Positions 31,997 to 41,373 of a stretch of 64,000 nucleotides of DNA are shown piece after piece. Position numbers and translations under genes: made by a program. A model generated the notes under the pieces. That model was not told the origin of the DNA. It saw only the letters and a list, made by a program, of their open reading frames with translations, and ran no database searches. The DNA lies in NCBI RefSeq assembly GCF_020252405.1, contig NZ_JADCDA010000008.1, positions 157,184-221,183 on the forward strand, in the 5' to 3' direction. This DNA is from Aestuariivirga sp. (GTDB lineage Bacteria > Pseudomonadota > Alphaproteobacteria > Rhizobiales > Aestuariivirgaceae). Position 1 is the stretch's first letter, and each line of letters starts with the position of its first letter.

Positions 31997-33430
31997 GTGA
32001 GCCAAACGCCGCAAGCCGGAAAAATGTCTTTCGTCGCCCTCACCGGCATGGTGGTGGGCTCCATGGTGGGCGCGGGCATTTTCAACCTGCCGGGCAGATT
32101 CGGCGCCGCCACCGGGCCGTTCGGCGCGATCATCGCCTGGACCATCGCCGGCACCGGCATGTATATGCTGGCGCGCGTGTTTCAGGCGCTGGCCGAAAGA
32201 AAGCCCGATATCGACGCGGGCGTCTTCGCCTATGCCAAGGCAGGCTTCGGCGATTACACGGGCTTCCTTTCCGCCTTCGGCTATTGGCTCGGCTCCTGCC
32301 TCGGCAATGTGTTCTACTGGGTGCTCATCGGCTCCACGCTGGGCGCCTTCTTCCCCATTTTCGGCGGCGGCAACACGCTCACCGCTATCATCGTGTCGCT
32401 CGTCGGCATATGGACCTTCCATTTCATGATCTTGCGCGGCGTGGAGCAGGCGGCCTTCGTCAATTCCGTGGTGACGGTGGCCAAGATCGTGCCGATCCTC
32501 GTCACCATCATCGCGCTTGTCTTTGTATTCAACTATTCGCAGTTCGCCGATAATTTCTTCGGCGGGGCGGACATGCCGGTGAAGCCCCTGTGGGCGCAGG
32601 TGCGCGACACCATGCTGATCACCGTCTTCGTCTTCATCGGCATCGAGGGAGCGAGTGTTTATTCGCGTTTCGCCAAGACGCGTGCTGACGTGGGCCGCGC
32701 GACGATCCTCGGCTTCATCGGCGTCACCGGCCTCATGGTGGCGGTCACGCTTCTGCCCTATGCCTCGATGATGCAGTCGCAGATCGCCGGCCTGCGCCAG
32801 CCATCTCTGGCGGGCGTTCTCGAATCGGTCGTCGGCCACTGGGGCGCGATCTTCATCTCGGTCGGCGTGCTGGTCTCGGTGCTCGGCGCCTATCTCGCCT
32901 GGTCGCTGATCTGCGCGGAGGTGATGTTCGCAGCGGCGAAGTCCAAGGACATGCCGAAGTTGTTCTCGACGCAGAATGCCAACCGTGTGCCGGCCAATGC
33001 GCTGTGGATCACCAACATTGTTGTGTCGCTGTTCGTCATCTCCACCTACTGGTCGCAGGACGCCTTCAACTTCATGCTGGATATGACGAGCGTCACGACG
33101 CTTCTGCCCTATCTGCTGGTGGCGGGCTATGGCGTGCTGCTGGCGCGCAGCGGCGAGGGCTATGAGGGCGTTGAGGATGAGCGCGGGCGCGACCAGATTT
33201 TCGCCTGGATCGCGGTCATCTACGTGCTGTTCATGTTCCTTGCCGCGGGCCTCAAATACGTTCTGCTGGTGGCCGTGCTCTTTGTGCCGGGCACCATCCT
33301 CTATGTCTGGGCGCGCCGGGACTGGAAGATGCCGCTGTTCTCGCCCCGCGACCTCGCCATCTTTGGCGTCACGGCGGCAGCGGGCCTCATTGGGGTCTGG
33401 GGCCTTGTCTCCGGAACCATCACTCCCTGA
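31997..33430 (+). CDS. Amino acid permease, arginine/ornithine antiporter-like (APC superfamily)
   Basis: 477 residues from GTG 31997, chosen because GGGGGAGGT lies just upstream; the track start 111 bp earlier is unsupported. The first helix MSFVALTGMVVGSMVGAGIFNLPGRFG carries the APC GSxVGAGIF signature, and about a dozen hydrophobic segments follow. The APA (basic amino acid/polyamine antiporter) subgroup is suggested by the sequence and strongly by context: arginine deiminase is the next gene, 18 bp downstream. The likely role is exchange of arginine for citrulline or ornithine. Confidence 0.85.
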   Translation: MSQTPQAGKMSFVALTGMVVGSMVGAGIFNLPGRFGAATGPFGAIIAWTIAGTGMYMLARVFQALAERKPDIDAGVFAYAKAGFGDYTGFLSAFGYWLGSCLGNVFYWVLIGSTLGAFFPIFGGGNTLTAIIVSLVGIWTFHFMILRGVEQAAFVNSVVTVAKIVPILVTIIALVFVFNYSQFADNFFGGADMPVKPLWAQVRDTMLITVFVFIGIEGASVYSRFAKTRADVGRATILGFIGVTGLMVAVTLLPYASMMQSQIAGLRQPSLAGVLESVVGHWGAIFISVGVLVSVLGAYLAWSLICAEVMFAAAKSKDMPKLFSTQNANRVPANALWITNIVVSLFVISTYWSQDAFNFMLDMTSVTTLLPYLLVAGYGVLLARSGEGYEGVEDERGRDQIFAWIAVIYVLFMFLAAGLKYVLLVAVLFVPGTILYVWARRDWKMPLFSPRDLAIFGVTAAAGLIGVWGLVSGTITP

Positions 33431-33448
33431 TCGAAAGGTTGATTGACC

Positions 33449-34696
33449 ATGTCCAGCGAAACCAAATTCGGCGTTCATTCTGAAGTGGGCCAGCTCCGCA
33501 AGGTTCTGGTCTGCGCGCCGGGCCGCGCCCACCAGCGTCTGACCCCCAGCAACTGTGACCGGCTGCTGTTCGACGACGTGCTGTGGGTCGAAACCGCCAA
33601 GCGCGACCACTTCGACTTCATCACCAAGATGCGCGACCGCGGCATCGACGTCGCCGAAATGCACAATCTCCTCGCCGAAACCATGGCCATCCCCGAGGCG
33701 CGCGCCTGGATCTTCGACAACCAGATCGTGCCGGACCAGGTGGGCCTCGGCCTCATCGACGAGATCCGGAGCTATCTCGACGGCCTCTCCAACCGCGACC
33801 TGGCGGAGACGCTGATCGGCGGTCTTTCCACCGAGGAATTCCCCGAGGCGATCGGCGGCAAGGCGCTGGAGGTGATCAGGGAAGCCGCGGGCGAGGTTGA
33901 ATATCTGCTGCCGCCCTTGCCCAACACGCTCTACACGCGCGACACCACCTGCTGGATCTATGGCGGCTGCACGCTGAACCCGTTGTACTGGCCCGCCCGC
34001 CACGAGGAGCCGATCCTGACCACCGCCATCTACAAATTCCACCCGGACTTCGCCGGCAAGGTGAATGTGTGGTGGGGCGACCCGACCAGGGACCATGGCC
34101 TTGCGACGCTGGAAGGCGGCGACGTGATGCCCATCGGCAAGGGCAATGTGCTGATCGGCATGAGCGAGCGCACCTCGCGCCAGGCCATCAGCCAGCTTGC
34201 CGCGGCGCTGTTCGAGAAGGGCGCCGCCGAGCGCGTGATCGTGGCGGCCATGCCCAAGCTGCGCGCCGCCATGCACCTGGACACGGTCTTCACCTTCGCC
34301 GACCGCGACTGCGTGCTGCTCTACCCCGACATCGTCAACCACATCCAGGCCTATTCCTACCGCCCGAGCGGCCATTCCTCGGGCGTGGAGCTGCGCAAGG
34401 ACGAAGGCAGCTTCGTCGAGGTGGTGGCCGAAGCGCTGGGTATCAAGAAGATGCGCGTGGTCGAAACCGGCGGCACCGCCTATATGCGCGAGCGCACCCA
34501 GTGGGACAGCGGCGCCAATCTTGTCTGCGCCTCGCCCGGCGTGGTCTATGCCTATGACCGCAACACCTACACCAACACGCTGCTGCGCAAGGAAGGGATC
34601 GAAGTCATCACCATCGCGGGCGCCGAGCTGGGCCGCGGCCGCGGCGGCGGCCACTGCATGACCTGCCCGATCATCCGTGACGCCGTCGACTATTAA
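33449..34696 (+). CDS. arcA: Arginine deiminase
   Basis: 415 residues; hydrolyses arginine to citrulline and ammonia, the first step of the arginine deiminase pathway. The start of the fold ([29 protein letters not shown]), the substrate loop [20 protein letters not shown], the catalytic histidine region [16 protein letters not shown] followed by a Glu-rich turn, and the nucleophilic cysteine in [14 protein letters not shown] are all present. ATG 33449 follows GAAAGGTTG; TTG 33443 in the track is unlikely. Ornithine carbamoyltransferase and carbamate kinase are not next to it; an NhaC-type antiporter follows instead. Confidence 0.95.
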   Translation: MSSETKFGVHSEVGQLRKVLVCAPGRAHQRLTPSNCDRLLFDDVLWVETAKRDHFDFITKMRDRGIDVAEMHNLLAETMAIPEARAWIFDNQIVPDQVGLGLIDEIRSYLDGLSNRDLAETLIGGLSTEEFPEAIGGKALEVIREAAGEVEYLLPPLPNTLYTRDTTCWIYGGCTLNPLYWPARHEEPILTTAIYKFHPDFAGKVNVWWGDPTRDHGLATLEGGDVMPIGKGNVLIGMSERTSRQAISQLAAALFEKGAAERVIVAAMPKLRAAMHLDTVFTFADRDCVLLYPDIVNHIQAYSYRPSGHSSGVELRKDEGSFVEVVAEALGIKKMRVVETGGTAYMRERTQWDSGANLVCASPGVVYAYDRNTYTNTLLRKEGIEVITIAGAELGRGRGGGHCMTCPIIRDAVDY

Positions 34697-34708
34697 ATCG
34701 CACCCGCG

Positions 34709-36157
34709 ATGAGCGAAAAGGGCGGGGATCAGCCGCGGCCTCTTGGCCTCGTGGAGGCCATAGTCCCGGTGGCGAGCCTCATCGTGCTTGTCAGCCTGTC
34801 CTATGGTCTGTTCGGGGATGCCGGAATGTCGGGGCCCAGTCAGGTGGCGCTCACGGTGGCCACGCTGATCGCCGCCTTCGTCGCCTGGCGCAACGGCCAT
34901 TCCCTGGCCTCGGTGAATGCCGCGGCGGTTGAGAGTGTGAGCTCCGGCATCGGCGCGGTCTTCATCCTTTTCGCGGTGGGCGCCTTGATCGGCGCCTGGG
35001 CGATGAGCGGCACCCTGGTCGCCATGGTCTATTTCGGCATCCAGCTTCTCAGCCCCAATTATTTCTATCTCACCACGGCCATCGTCTGCGCGGTGATCTC
35101 GTCCTCGATCGGCAGTTCCTGGACGACGGCGGGCACCATCGGGGTGGGCTTCATGGGCATTGCCGCCAACATGGGGCTCGACCCCGCCATCACCGCCGCC
35201 GCCATCATTTCGGGCGCCTATTTCGGCGACACCACATCGCCCCTGTCGGACTCGACCAACCTCGCCTCCGGCACGGTGGGCGTCGGGCTCTATGAGCACA
35301 TCCGCGAAACGGCGCTGAGCTCGTCGATCGCACTTGCTTTGTCACTGGTGCTGTTCTGGTGGCTGGGCAGGCCCGGCGATTTCGACGCCAGCGACAAGAT
35401 CGCCGCCATCCGGGAATTCTTCCCGACCTCGCCGCTTCTGTTCATTCCGCTGGCGCTGGTGGCGGTGATGGCGCTGCTGAAATTTCCGCCTTTCGCGGCG
35501 ATCTTCGCCGGCGCGCTGGCGGGCGGCGTGGTGGCGGCGGTGGGCTCGCCCGACCGCGTCATCGCCTTTGCCGACGCCGAAGGCCTGCCGCGCATCCTCG
35601 GCCTCATCAAGGGCGTGTGGCTGGCGCTGGCCAACGGCTATGAGACGCACACCGGCAATGCCGCCATCGACCAGCTGGTGTCGCGCGGCGGCATGGACAG
35701 CATGCTCAACACCATCTGGCTGGTGATGACCGCGCTGGCCTTCGGCGGCGTGGTCGAAAAGGCCGGCGTTCTCGACCGGTTGATCGAGCCCGTCGTGGCG
35801 CGCACGAAATCGACGGGCGCGATGATTTCCGCCACCGTCGGCTCGGTTGTGTCCGCCAATCTGGTGACGGCCGACCAATACATCGCCATCGTGCTGCCGG
35901 CCCGCATGTTCAAGCCGGCCTTCGCAAGGCTCGGTTTCGCGCCCGTCGTGCTCTCCCGGGCGGTGGGCGCCACCGCAACCCCCACCTCGGCACTGGTGCC
36001 GTGGAACAGCTGTGGCGCCTATATGGCGGCAACCCTGGGCGTGGGCACGCTGCATTACGCGCCCTATGCGCTGTTCAGCATGCTGAGCCCGCTGGTCGTC
36101 GTGGCGCTGGCCTTCCTCAACATCCGCATGCCGCGCAGCGCGTCTGGTCAGGGATAG
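34709..36157 (+). CDS. Na+/H+ antiporter NhaC family protein
   Basis: 482 residues, strongly hydrophobic. NhaC-type features are the conserved AVISSSIGSSWTTAGTIGVGFMGIAANMGLDPAITAAAIISGAYFGDTTSPLSDSTNLA and the C-terminal NLVTADQYIAIVLPARMFKPAFARLGFAPVVLSRAVGATATPTSALVPWNSCGAYMAATLGV. The gene starts 12 bp after arcA and so is probably co-transcribed with it. Some NhaC relatives exchange other solutes, so an amino-acid antiport linked to arginine catabolism is a possible alternative. Its end overlaps the convergent marC-like gene by 10 bp. Confidence 0.88.
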   Translation: MSEKGGDQPRPLGLVEAIVPVASLIVLVSLSYGLFGDAGMSGPSQVALTVATLIAAFVAWRNGHSLASVNAAAVESVSSGIGAVFILFAVGALIGAWAMSGTLVAMVYFGIQLLSPNYFYLTTAIVCAVISSSIGSSWTTAGTIGVGFMGIAANMGLDPAITAAAIISGAYFGDTTSPLSDSTNLASGTVGVGLYEHIRETALSSSIALALSLVLFWWLGRPGDFDASDKIAAIREFFPTSPLLFIPLALVAVMALLKFPPFAAIFAGALAGGVVAAVGSPDRVIAFADAEGLPRILGLIKGVWLALANGYETHTGNAAIDQLVSRGGMDSMLNTIWLVMTALAFGGVVEKAGVLDRLIEPVVARTKSTGAMISATVGSVVSANLVTADQYIAIVLPARMFKPAFARLGFAPVVLSRAVGATATPTSALVPWNSCGAYMAATLGVGTLHYAPYALFSMLSPLVVVALAFLNIRMPRSASGQG

Positions 36158-36816
36158 ACGGCAGGTCCCAGCAGCGGGCCGAAGACGCTGAAGAAGGTCT
36201 CGGCCGCGAGCGCCGCCAGAACGAGGCCCATGATGCGGCTCATCACATTGGCGCCGGTGTCGCCGATGGCCTTTTGGATTTTCTCGGCGGAGCGCAGCAC
36301 GGCATAGATCACCGCCATCACGGCGATCAACACGAGGGCCGTCACGGCCTGATCGGCGATGCTGTTGACGGTGTGGTCGGTCATCGCCACGATGGCGGCA
36401 ATCGAACCGCCGCCGGCCAGCATCGGCATGGCCAGCGGAAACACCGCCACGTCGCCTGTCTGCGCATCGTCCGGCGAACCGCCCGGCGCCTCGCCGAACA
36501 CCATGCGAAGCCCCAGGATCAGCAGCACCAGCGCGCCGGCAATGCGCAGGGCGGGCAGGCTGACGCCGATCTTCTCAAGGAAGATCTGCCCGAAGGCGAG
36601 CAGGAGGAGCAGGATCACGCTGGCGATGACGCTGGCCCGCAGCGCCGTGCGGTTGCGCTCCGCCGCCGTCATGCGCGAGGTTGCCGAGAGGAACACCGGC
36701 ATGGCCGCAAAGGGATTGATGGTCACCAGCAGCAGAACGAATTCGCTCGAAATCGACGTCACAATGGCCTCGCGGTCTGTTGAGCCTGCCGCGCCAGCTT
36801 CGCACGGATGGCTCAT
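36148..36816 (-). CDS. MarC family integral membrane protein
   Basis: 222 residues with about six hydrophobic helices. Family-typical wording includes FVLLLVTINPFAAMPVFLSATSRMTAAERNRTALRASVIASVILLLLLAFGQ and LRIAGALVLLILGLRMVFG, then AMPMLAGGGSIAAIVAM and GANVMSRIMGLVLAALAAETFF. The function of MarC proteins is not settled. It lies on the minus strand, convergent with the NhaC gene with a 10-bp overlap. The N-terminal 18 residues before the conserved part suggest that a start a little further in is possible. Confidence 0.88.
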   Translation of the reverse strand: MSHPCEAGAAGSTDREAIVTSISSEFVLLLVTINPFAAMPVFLSATSRMTAAERNRTALRASVIASVILLLLLAFGQIFLEKIGVSLPALRIAGALVLLILGLRMVFGEAPGGSPDDAQTGDVAVFPLAMPMLAGGGSIAAIVAMTDHTVNSIADQAVTALVLIAVMAVIYAVLRSAEKIQKAIGDTGANVMSRIMGLVLAALAAETFFSVFGPLLGPAVYP

Positions 36817-37060
36817 GATTCAAGCCGATCCTTCGGCACACGGCAAAAGGCTTATGCCGGCCTGGTCTTTGACCGGAGGATCATGGCGGTTCATGTCCGG
36901 TCATTTGCAGTCCGAAATCGTGGCGGCCGGCTTGCGCGCTCCCAAGCGTTGGAAGGCACGGGAGAGCTGAGCCACGACCGGCGTCCTGCCAGCCTGCGGC
37001 GCCAAACCACCGGATACACCCTTCCGGCGCATGCGGTTCTGGACTGTTACTGTGGGAAAT
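36817..37060. other. Non-coding stretch before tRNA-Gly
   Basis: About 240 bp between the marC-like start and the tRNA 3' end. Open frames exist on both strands, but none has a ribosome site or family resemblance. It should hold the promoter of the marC-like gene; no clear consensus was seen. Confidence 0.4.
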
Positions 37061-37135
37061 TGGAGCGGGCGAGGCGAATCGAACGCCCGACCCTAACCTT
37101 GGCAAGGTTATGCTCTACCCCTGAGCTACGCCCGC
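37061..37135 (-). tRNA. tRNA-Gly (anticodon GCC)
   Basis: Reading the minus strand gives GCGGGCGTAGCTCAGGGGTAGAGC, then ATAACCTTGCCAAGGTTA with anticodon GCC, then a T-arm with TTCGATT and the acceptor end CGCCCGCTCCA. Acceptor stem GCGGGCG/CGCCCGC is perfect and the CCA end is encoded. It is a single tRNA. Confidence 0.97.
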
Positions 37136-37245
37136 TTCCATGGCCTGACCGGCACGCACCGGTGGGTGGCAGGCTTATTGCCTAACTCGTTGCCAAATGC
37201 AAGAACAAGATCACAGCAAGCCATCTCAAGGGAAATCCGGCCGCC

Positions 37246-37737
37246 ATGCCCGCGACGCGCGACGATCTTTTTGCCCGCTTCAAGGCCTTGGGCATCGAGA
37301 CCGCCACCCGGGACCATGCCCCCGTCCATACCGTGGAGGAGGCCCGGGCGCTGCGCGGCGAGATTCCCGGCGGGCACTGCAAGAACCTGTTCCTGAAGGA
37401 CGACAAGGGCAGTATCTGGCTGATCGTCTGCCTGGAGGAGGCCCAGGTGGACCTCAAGGCCGCCCCGGCCAGGATCGGCTCCCGCCGGCTGTCCTTCGGC
37501 AAGCCGGAGCTGCTGAAGGAGGTGCTGGGGGTGGAGCCGGGCTCGGTGACGCCCTTCGGGCTGATAAACGACACCGGAAAGCGCGTCACAATTGTGCTGG
37601 ATGCCGCGATGATGGCGCATGAACTGGTGAACTATCACCCGCTGGAGAACACGGCGACGACGACCATCCGCCCGGCCGACCTCGTCACCTTCATCCGCTC
37701 CTGCGGGCATGAGCCGAGGGTGACGGCCGTGGCCTGA
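37246..37737 (+). CDS. Prolyl-tRNA editing protein ProX/YbaK family
   Basis: 163 residues. The YbaK/ProRS-associated editing fold is seen (HAPVHTVEEARALRGEIPGGHCKNLFLKDDKGSIWLIVCL, then RRLSFGKPELLKEVLGVEPGSVTPFGLINDTGKRVTIVLD, and YHPLENTATTTIRPADLVTFI). Stand-alone members such as ProXp-ala hydrolyse mischarged Ala-tRNA(Pro) and so protect translation fidelity. The HPLENTATTTI motif fits the ProX/PrdX subgroup. The gene starts 110 bp from the tRNA on the other strand and ends 49 bp before the thioredoxin-like gene. Confidence 0.9.
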   Translation: MPATRDDLFARFKALGIETATRDHAPVHTVEEARALRGEIPGGHCKNLFLKDDKGSIWLIVCLEEAQVDLKAAPARIGSRRLSFGKPELLKEVLGVEPGSVTPFGLINDTGKRVTIVLDAAMMAHELVNYHPLENTATTTIRPADLVTFIRSCGHEPRVTAVA

Positions 37738-37786
37738 GCCGCACCGTCATTGAAAAGAAGAATGGTTTGCTCCACATAGGGGGCAT

Positions 37787-38737
37787 ATGACAGTTGCGAA
37801 GGGCATTTCCATGAGCATGACATTCGGCGGCCAGCCCACCGGCGGCCCCGCCCCGGCCGCGGCGGGCGAGCTGATCAAGGACTCCAGCACCCAGGCCTTC
37901 ATGAAGGATGTGATCGAGGCCTCGCGCCAGCAGCCGGTGATCGTCGATTTCTGGGCGCCGTGGTGCGGCCCCTGCAAGCAACTGGGCCCGGCGCTGGAGA
38001 AGGCGGTCAAGGCCGCCAATGGCAAGGTGCGCATGGTGAAGATCAATGTGGACGAGAACCAGCAGCTCGCCCAGCAGATGCGCATCCAGTCCATCCCCGC
38101 CGTTTATGCCTTTGTCAACGGCCAGCCGGTCGACGGCTTCATGGGGGCGTTGCCCGAGAGCCAGATCAAGCAGTTCATCGACCGCCTCGGCGGCCAGGGC
38201 AGCATGGCCGAGGAGATCGAGGCCGTGCTGGCCGAAGCGCGCGATCTTGCCGGGCAGATGGATTACCGGAACGCCGCCCAGCTCTTCGCGCAGATCCTGC
38301 AGGCCGACCGCGGGAACGTGGGCGCCATCGCCGGGCTCGCGCGCTGCGAGATGGCGCTGGGCGATCTGGACACCGCGCAGAAGACGCTGGCGCTCGTGCC
38401 GCCGGGCAAGGCGAATGACTCCGAGGTGCTGAGCGTCAGGGCGCAGCTCGAACTGGCGCTGAACCCGGTGGACACCTCCGAAATCGGCACGCTGAAGTCC
38501 ATGGTCGAGGCGAACCCCGACGATTTCCAGGCCAGGCTCGACCTCGCCGTCCTGCTCAACGGGGCGAACGAGCGCGGGGCGGCGACCGACCAGCTCATCT
38601 ACATCATCAGGAAGATGCGGGCGTGGAACGACGAGGCGGCGCGCAAGCAGCTGGTCAAGTTCTTCGAGGCCTGGGGCCCGAAGGACGAGTTCACCATCGC
38701 CGGCCGCCGCAAGCTCTCTTCCGTGTTGTTCGCCTGA
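37787..38737 (+). CDS. Thioredoxin-TPR protein, CnoX/YbbN-like co-chaperone
   Basis: 316 residues. A thioredoxin domain at about residues 25-135 has an intact WCGPC site (VIVDFWAPWCGPCKQLGP), and a TPR-like helical C-terminus follows (YRNAAQLFAQILQADRGNVGAIAGLARCEMALGDLDTAQKTLALVP). This layout is that of CnoX (YbbN), which protects proteins under oxidative stress and hands them to GroEL. E. coli CnoX has SXXC and lacks thioredoxin activity, whereas alphaproteobacterial CnoX keeps CXXC, as here. ATG 37787 follows AGGGGG; ATG 37811 is an alternative. The stop overlaps the next ATG by 1 bp. Confidence 0.9.
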   Translation: MTVAKGISMSMTFGGQPTGGPAPAAAGELIKDSSTQAFMKDVIEASRQQPVIVDFWAPWCGPCKQLGPALEKAVKAANGKVRMVKINVDENQQLAQQMRIQSIPAVYAFVNGQPVDGFMGALPESQIKQFIDRLGGQGSMAEEIEAVLAEARDLAGQMDYRNAAQLFAQILQADRGNVGAIAGLARCEMALGDLDTAQKTLALVPPGKANDSEVLSVRAQLELALNPVDTSEIGTLKSMVEANPDDFQARLDLAVLLNGANERGAATDQLIYIIRKMRAWNDEAARKQLVKFFEAWGPKDEFTIAGRRKLSSVLFA

Positions 38738-39405
38738 TGAGTATCTTCGGGCGCTATCGCGGGCCCCAGGATTTGCCGCAGCGCATTCCGGTGTTTCCTC
38801 TCGCGGGCGCGCTGCTGCTGCCGCGCGCCGACCTGCCGCTCAATATCTTCGAGCCGCGCTATCTCGCGATGATCGAGCATGCGCTCGCCAACGACAGGCT
38901 GATCGGCATCATTCAGCCGGCGGCCGGCGAAGAGGTGGGCAATGCCCCCTCCTTGATGAAGGTTGGCTGCGTGGGGCGCATCACCTCATGGGCGGAAACG
39001 CCCGATGACCGCATGCTGATCACGCTCACGGGTGTTGCACGCTTCCAGATCGTCGACGAGCTCGACGCCGGAACGCCGTTCCGCCAGGTGATCGCCAACT
39101 ACCATCCTTTCGCGGCGGACCTCGCCATGGGAGCTGGCGCCGCCGAGGTGAACCGGCCGGCGCTGCTCAAGGTGTTCCGCGACTATCTCGACGCCAACAA
39201 CATGAGCGCCGACTGGCAGGAAGTGGACCAGGCCCCGACGGAGGTGCTGGTCAACACGCTTTCGCTCCTCGCGCCCTATCCGCCGCAGGAGAAGCAGGCA
39301 TTGCTCGAGGCGCCGGATTTGAAGACGCGCGCCGACGTGCTGGTGGCCCTGACCGAGGTGGCGCTGAGCAAGATGGGCAGGGGCGCCAAGCCGCGCCTGC
39401 AGTGA
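38737..39405 (+). CDS. LON peptidase substrate-binding domain protein
   Basis: 222 residues from ATG 38737 (TGATG overlap with the previous stop). It consists of only the Lon N-terminal (substrate-binding) domain: RIPVFPLAGALLLPRADLPLNIFEPRYLAMIEHALANDRLIGIIQP, GCVGRITSWAETPDDRMLITLTGVARFQI, and a helical end LVNTLSLLAPYPPQEKQALLEAPDLKTRADVLVALTEVAL. No ATPase or protease domain is present. The molecular role of these proteins is unknown; its coupling to a CnoX-like chaperone is consistent with a role in protein quality control. Confidence 0.92.
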   Translation: MSIFGRYRGPQDLPQRIPVFPLAGALLLPRADLPLNIFEPRYLAMIEHALANDRLIGIIQPAAGEEVGNAPSLMKVGCVGRITSWAETPDDRMLITLTGVARFQIVDELDAGTPFRQVIANYHPFAADLAMGAGAAEVNRPALLKVFRDYLDANNMSADWQEVDQAPTEVLVNTLSLLAPYPPQEKQALLEAPDLKTRADVLVALTEVALSKMGRGAKPRLQ

Positions 39406-39414
39406 GGGTTGATC

Positions 39415-39600
39415 ATGGCCGACATCCGCACCGACCCGCGGCTTCTCGAACTGCTGGTCTGCCCCGTCACCAAGACGAGGCTGCAATATGACGCCGAGCA
39501 GCAGGAGCTGATCTCGCGCGCCGCGGGCCTCGCCTACCCGATCCGCGACGGCATTCCCATCATGCTCCCCGACGAGGCGCGCGAGATCAACCGTGAGTGA
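39415..39600 (+). CDS. Trm112/UPF0434 family protein
   Basis: 61 residues from ATG 39415 (TTG 39409 in the track is not needed). The sequence [52 protein letters not shown] is the standard Trm112-like fold, although the usual second zinc-ligand pair is incomplete (only one Cys is visible). Trm112 proteins activate methyltransferases; the bacterial role is less clear. It overlaps the next gene by 8 bp. Confidence 0.92.
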   Translation: MADIRTDPRLLELLVCPVTKTRLQYDAEQQELISRAAGLAYPIRDGIPIMLPDEAREINRE

Positions 39601-39946
39601 GCCTTGGCCGGAGGAGCTGCGGCTTGCTTCGGGCGGCGGCGAACTGCACGTGCGCTTCGATACGGGCGAGCAGGCGGCGCTGGCGGCGGAATATCTGCGC
39701 GTCGAGAGCCCCAGCGCCGAGGTGAAGGGTCATGGGCCCGGCCAGGAGCAGCTGGTGTGGGGCAAGCGCAAGGTGAAGATCGCGCGGCTCGAACCGGTGG
39801 GGGCTTACGCGGTGCGCATCGTGTTCGATGACGGGCATGCGACGGGGCTCTATACTTGGCCCTATCTCCTCAAGCTCGGGCGCGAGCACTGCAAGCTGTG
39901 GCCCGCCTATCTCGAAAAGCTCAGGGCGGCGGGCTTCAGCCGTTAA
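39593..39946 (+). CDS. DUF971 domain protein
   Basis: 117 residues from GTG 39593. It is a stand-alone DUF971 / gamma-butyrobetaine-hydroxylase N-terminal-like domain: [74 protein letters not shown]. In related proteins this domain is linked to Fe-S cluster or iron handling, but no function can be assigned here. It overlaps the Trm112-like gene by 8 bp and is convergent with the UbiH-type gene (4-bp overlap). Confidence 0.9.
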   Translation: MSEPWPEELRLASGGGELHVRFDTGEQAALAAEYLRVESPSAEVKGHGPGQEQLVWGKRKVKIARLEPVGAYAVRIVFDDGHATGLYTWPYLLKLGREHCKLWPAYLEKLRAAGFSR

Positions 39947-41196
39947 ACCCTCTCACCGCGCAACAGCCGCGGCAGGTCGCCCGCAATGCCTGCGGCTTCG
40001 GAGACGAACATCGACTTCATCCCGCCCATGCGATTGACGGCCAGCAGCCCGGCGCGGCGCAGCAGCGTCAGCACCGGGTTGGTGTTGGCGAAGAGCCGGT
40101 TCATGCCGTCCATCATGGCGCCCGTCGCCACCGTGTCGAAGCGGCGCCACTGGGTGTAGCGGTCAAGCACCGCCTCGCCGCCGATGTCGAGCCCCAGGCC
40201 TGCCGCATCATGGATGCAGTCGGCCAGCGCCGCGACATCGCGGAGGCCGAGGTTGAAACCCAGCCCTGCGAGCGGGTGCAGGACGTGGGCGGCATCGCCG
40301 ACAAGCGCCAGACGCGGTGCGGTGAAGGTCTCCGCGAGATACATGGCGAGCGGATAGCCGTGGCGGCCCGAGATCAGCCTCACCGCGCCCAGGTGGGCGC
40401 CGAAGCGCAGCTTCAGTTCCGCCTCGAAGTCTTCCATCGGCAGCGCCAGCATGCGCCGGGCACTCTCGGTGCGCTCCGACCAGACGAGCGAGGAGCGGTT
40501 GCCGGGCAGCGGCAGAATGGCGAAGGGGCCGGATGGCGTGAAGTGTTCCTCCGCACGGCCATGGTGGGGGAGTTCGTGTTCCACGGTGGCGACGAGGCCC
40601 ATCTGGTCATAGGGCCAGCCGACAAGCTTGATGCCCGCCGCCTCGCGCGCCGGCGAGTTGCGGCCATCGGCGGCGACGATGAGCGGGGCCTTGAGTATCG
40701 CGCCATCGGCCAGCGTCACGGCGGCAAGGCCGGGCCTGAAGTGACAGTGCTCCACCGCCTGGCCCACGCAGAAGCGGATGTGCGGGGACTTCCGCGTTTC
40801 CTCCAGCATGGCGCCATGGAGGAAGCGGTTCTCGATCATATGGGCGGAGGGGCCGCCCTTCATGTCGGCCTCGCCGAAGTGCAGCAGCACCGGGCGCGCG
40901 CCGCCGGGAATGGCGCTGTCGGTGACGATGATGTCCGCCATGGGCTGGGCGTGGTGCGCCACCTTGTCCCAGATGCCGAGCGACTGGAACATGCGGCGCG
41001 CGGCGGCCGTGATGGCGGATGCGCGGCCATCGAAGGCATTGGTGGAAAAGACGCGCGGGTCCTTCACATCGACGACCACCACGTCCAGCGGGCGCCTCAC
41101 ATGGGCGCCGCCGAGGGCGAGGGCGGCGGCCAGACCGTTCAGCGCGGCGCCGATGACGATGATGTCGGAAGGCTTGCTCATCTGGGGCGCGCTCAT
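39943..41196 (-). CDS. UbiH/UbiF/VisC/COQ6 family FAD-dependent hydroxylase
   Basis: 417 residues on the minus strand. The FAD-binding N-terminus is DIIVIGAALNGLAAALALGGAHVRRPLDVVVVD (GxGxxG-like; here GAALNG). FDGRASAITAAARRMFQSLGIWDKV is the family motif, and LALVGDAAHVLHPLAGLGFNLGLRDVAALADCI is the second FAD site with the UbiH signature. Such enzymes hydroxylate the ubiquinone ring. The final part (LFANTNPVLTLLRRAGLLAVNRM) also fits. Which ring carbon is oxidised cannot be told from one member. Confidence 0.9.
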   Translation of the reverse strand: MSAPQMSKPSDIIVIGAALNGLAAALALGGAHVRRPLDVVVVDVKDPRVFSTNAFDGRASAITAAARRMFQSLGIWDKVAHHAQPMADIIVTDSAIPGGARPVLLHFGEADMKGGPSAHMIENRFLHGAMLEETRKSPHIRFCVGQAVEHCHFRPGLAAVTLADGAILKAPLIVAADGRNSPAREAAGIKLVGWPYDQMGLVATVEHELPHHGRAEEHFTPSGPFAILPLPGNRSSLVWSERTESARRMLALPMEDFEAELKLRFGAHLGAVRLISGRHGYPLAMYLAETFTAPRLALVGDAAHVLHPLAGLGFNLGLRDVAALADCIHDAAGLGLDIGGEAVLDRYTQWRRFDTVATGAMMDGMNRLFANTNPVLTLLRRAGLLAVNRMGGMKSMFVSEAAGIAGDLPRLLRGERV

Positions 41197-41373
41197 GGTG
41201 CCTGTTTCGCCGGTTTGCGGAGGGCATTACAGGTGGTGCAGCGTCGCGGATCAATGCCTATTATTTGTGCGGCTTCGCTCTGCATCGCATGAACTGCTGA
41301 AAAATTAATCATTGATCCGATTGGTGACTCTATTTTCATCATGAGATTCAACGGTTTAGCTGGAACGTGCAAG

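Noticed and set aside
31925-35299. 1124-residue open frame on the minus strand
   Set aside because: It is antisense to the permease, arcA and nhaC genes, which are well-supported families; the translation has no recognisable domain.
37061-37135. tRNA-Gly as an island attachment site
   Set aside because: No integrase gene and no duplicated tRNA 3' end were seen within the window on either side.
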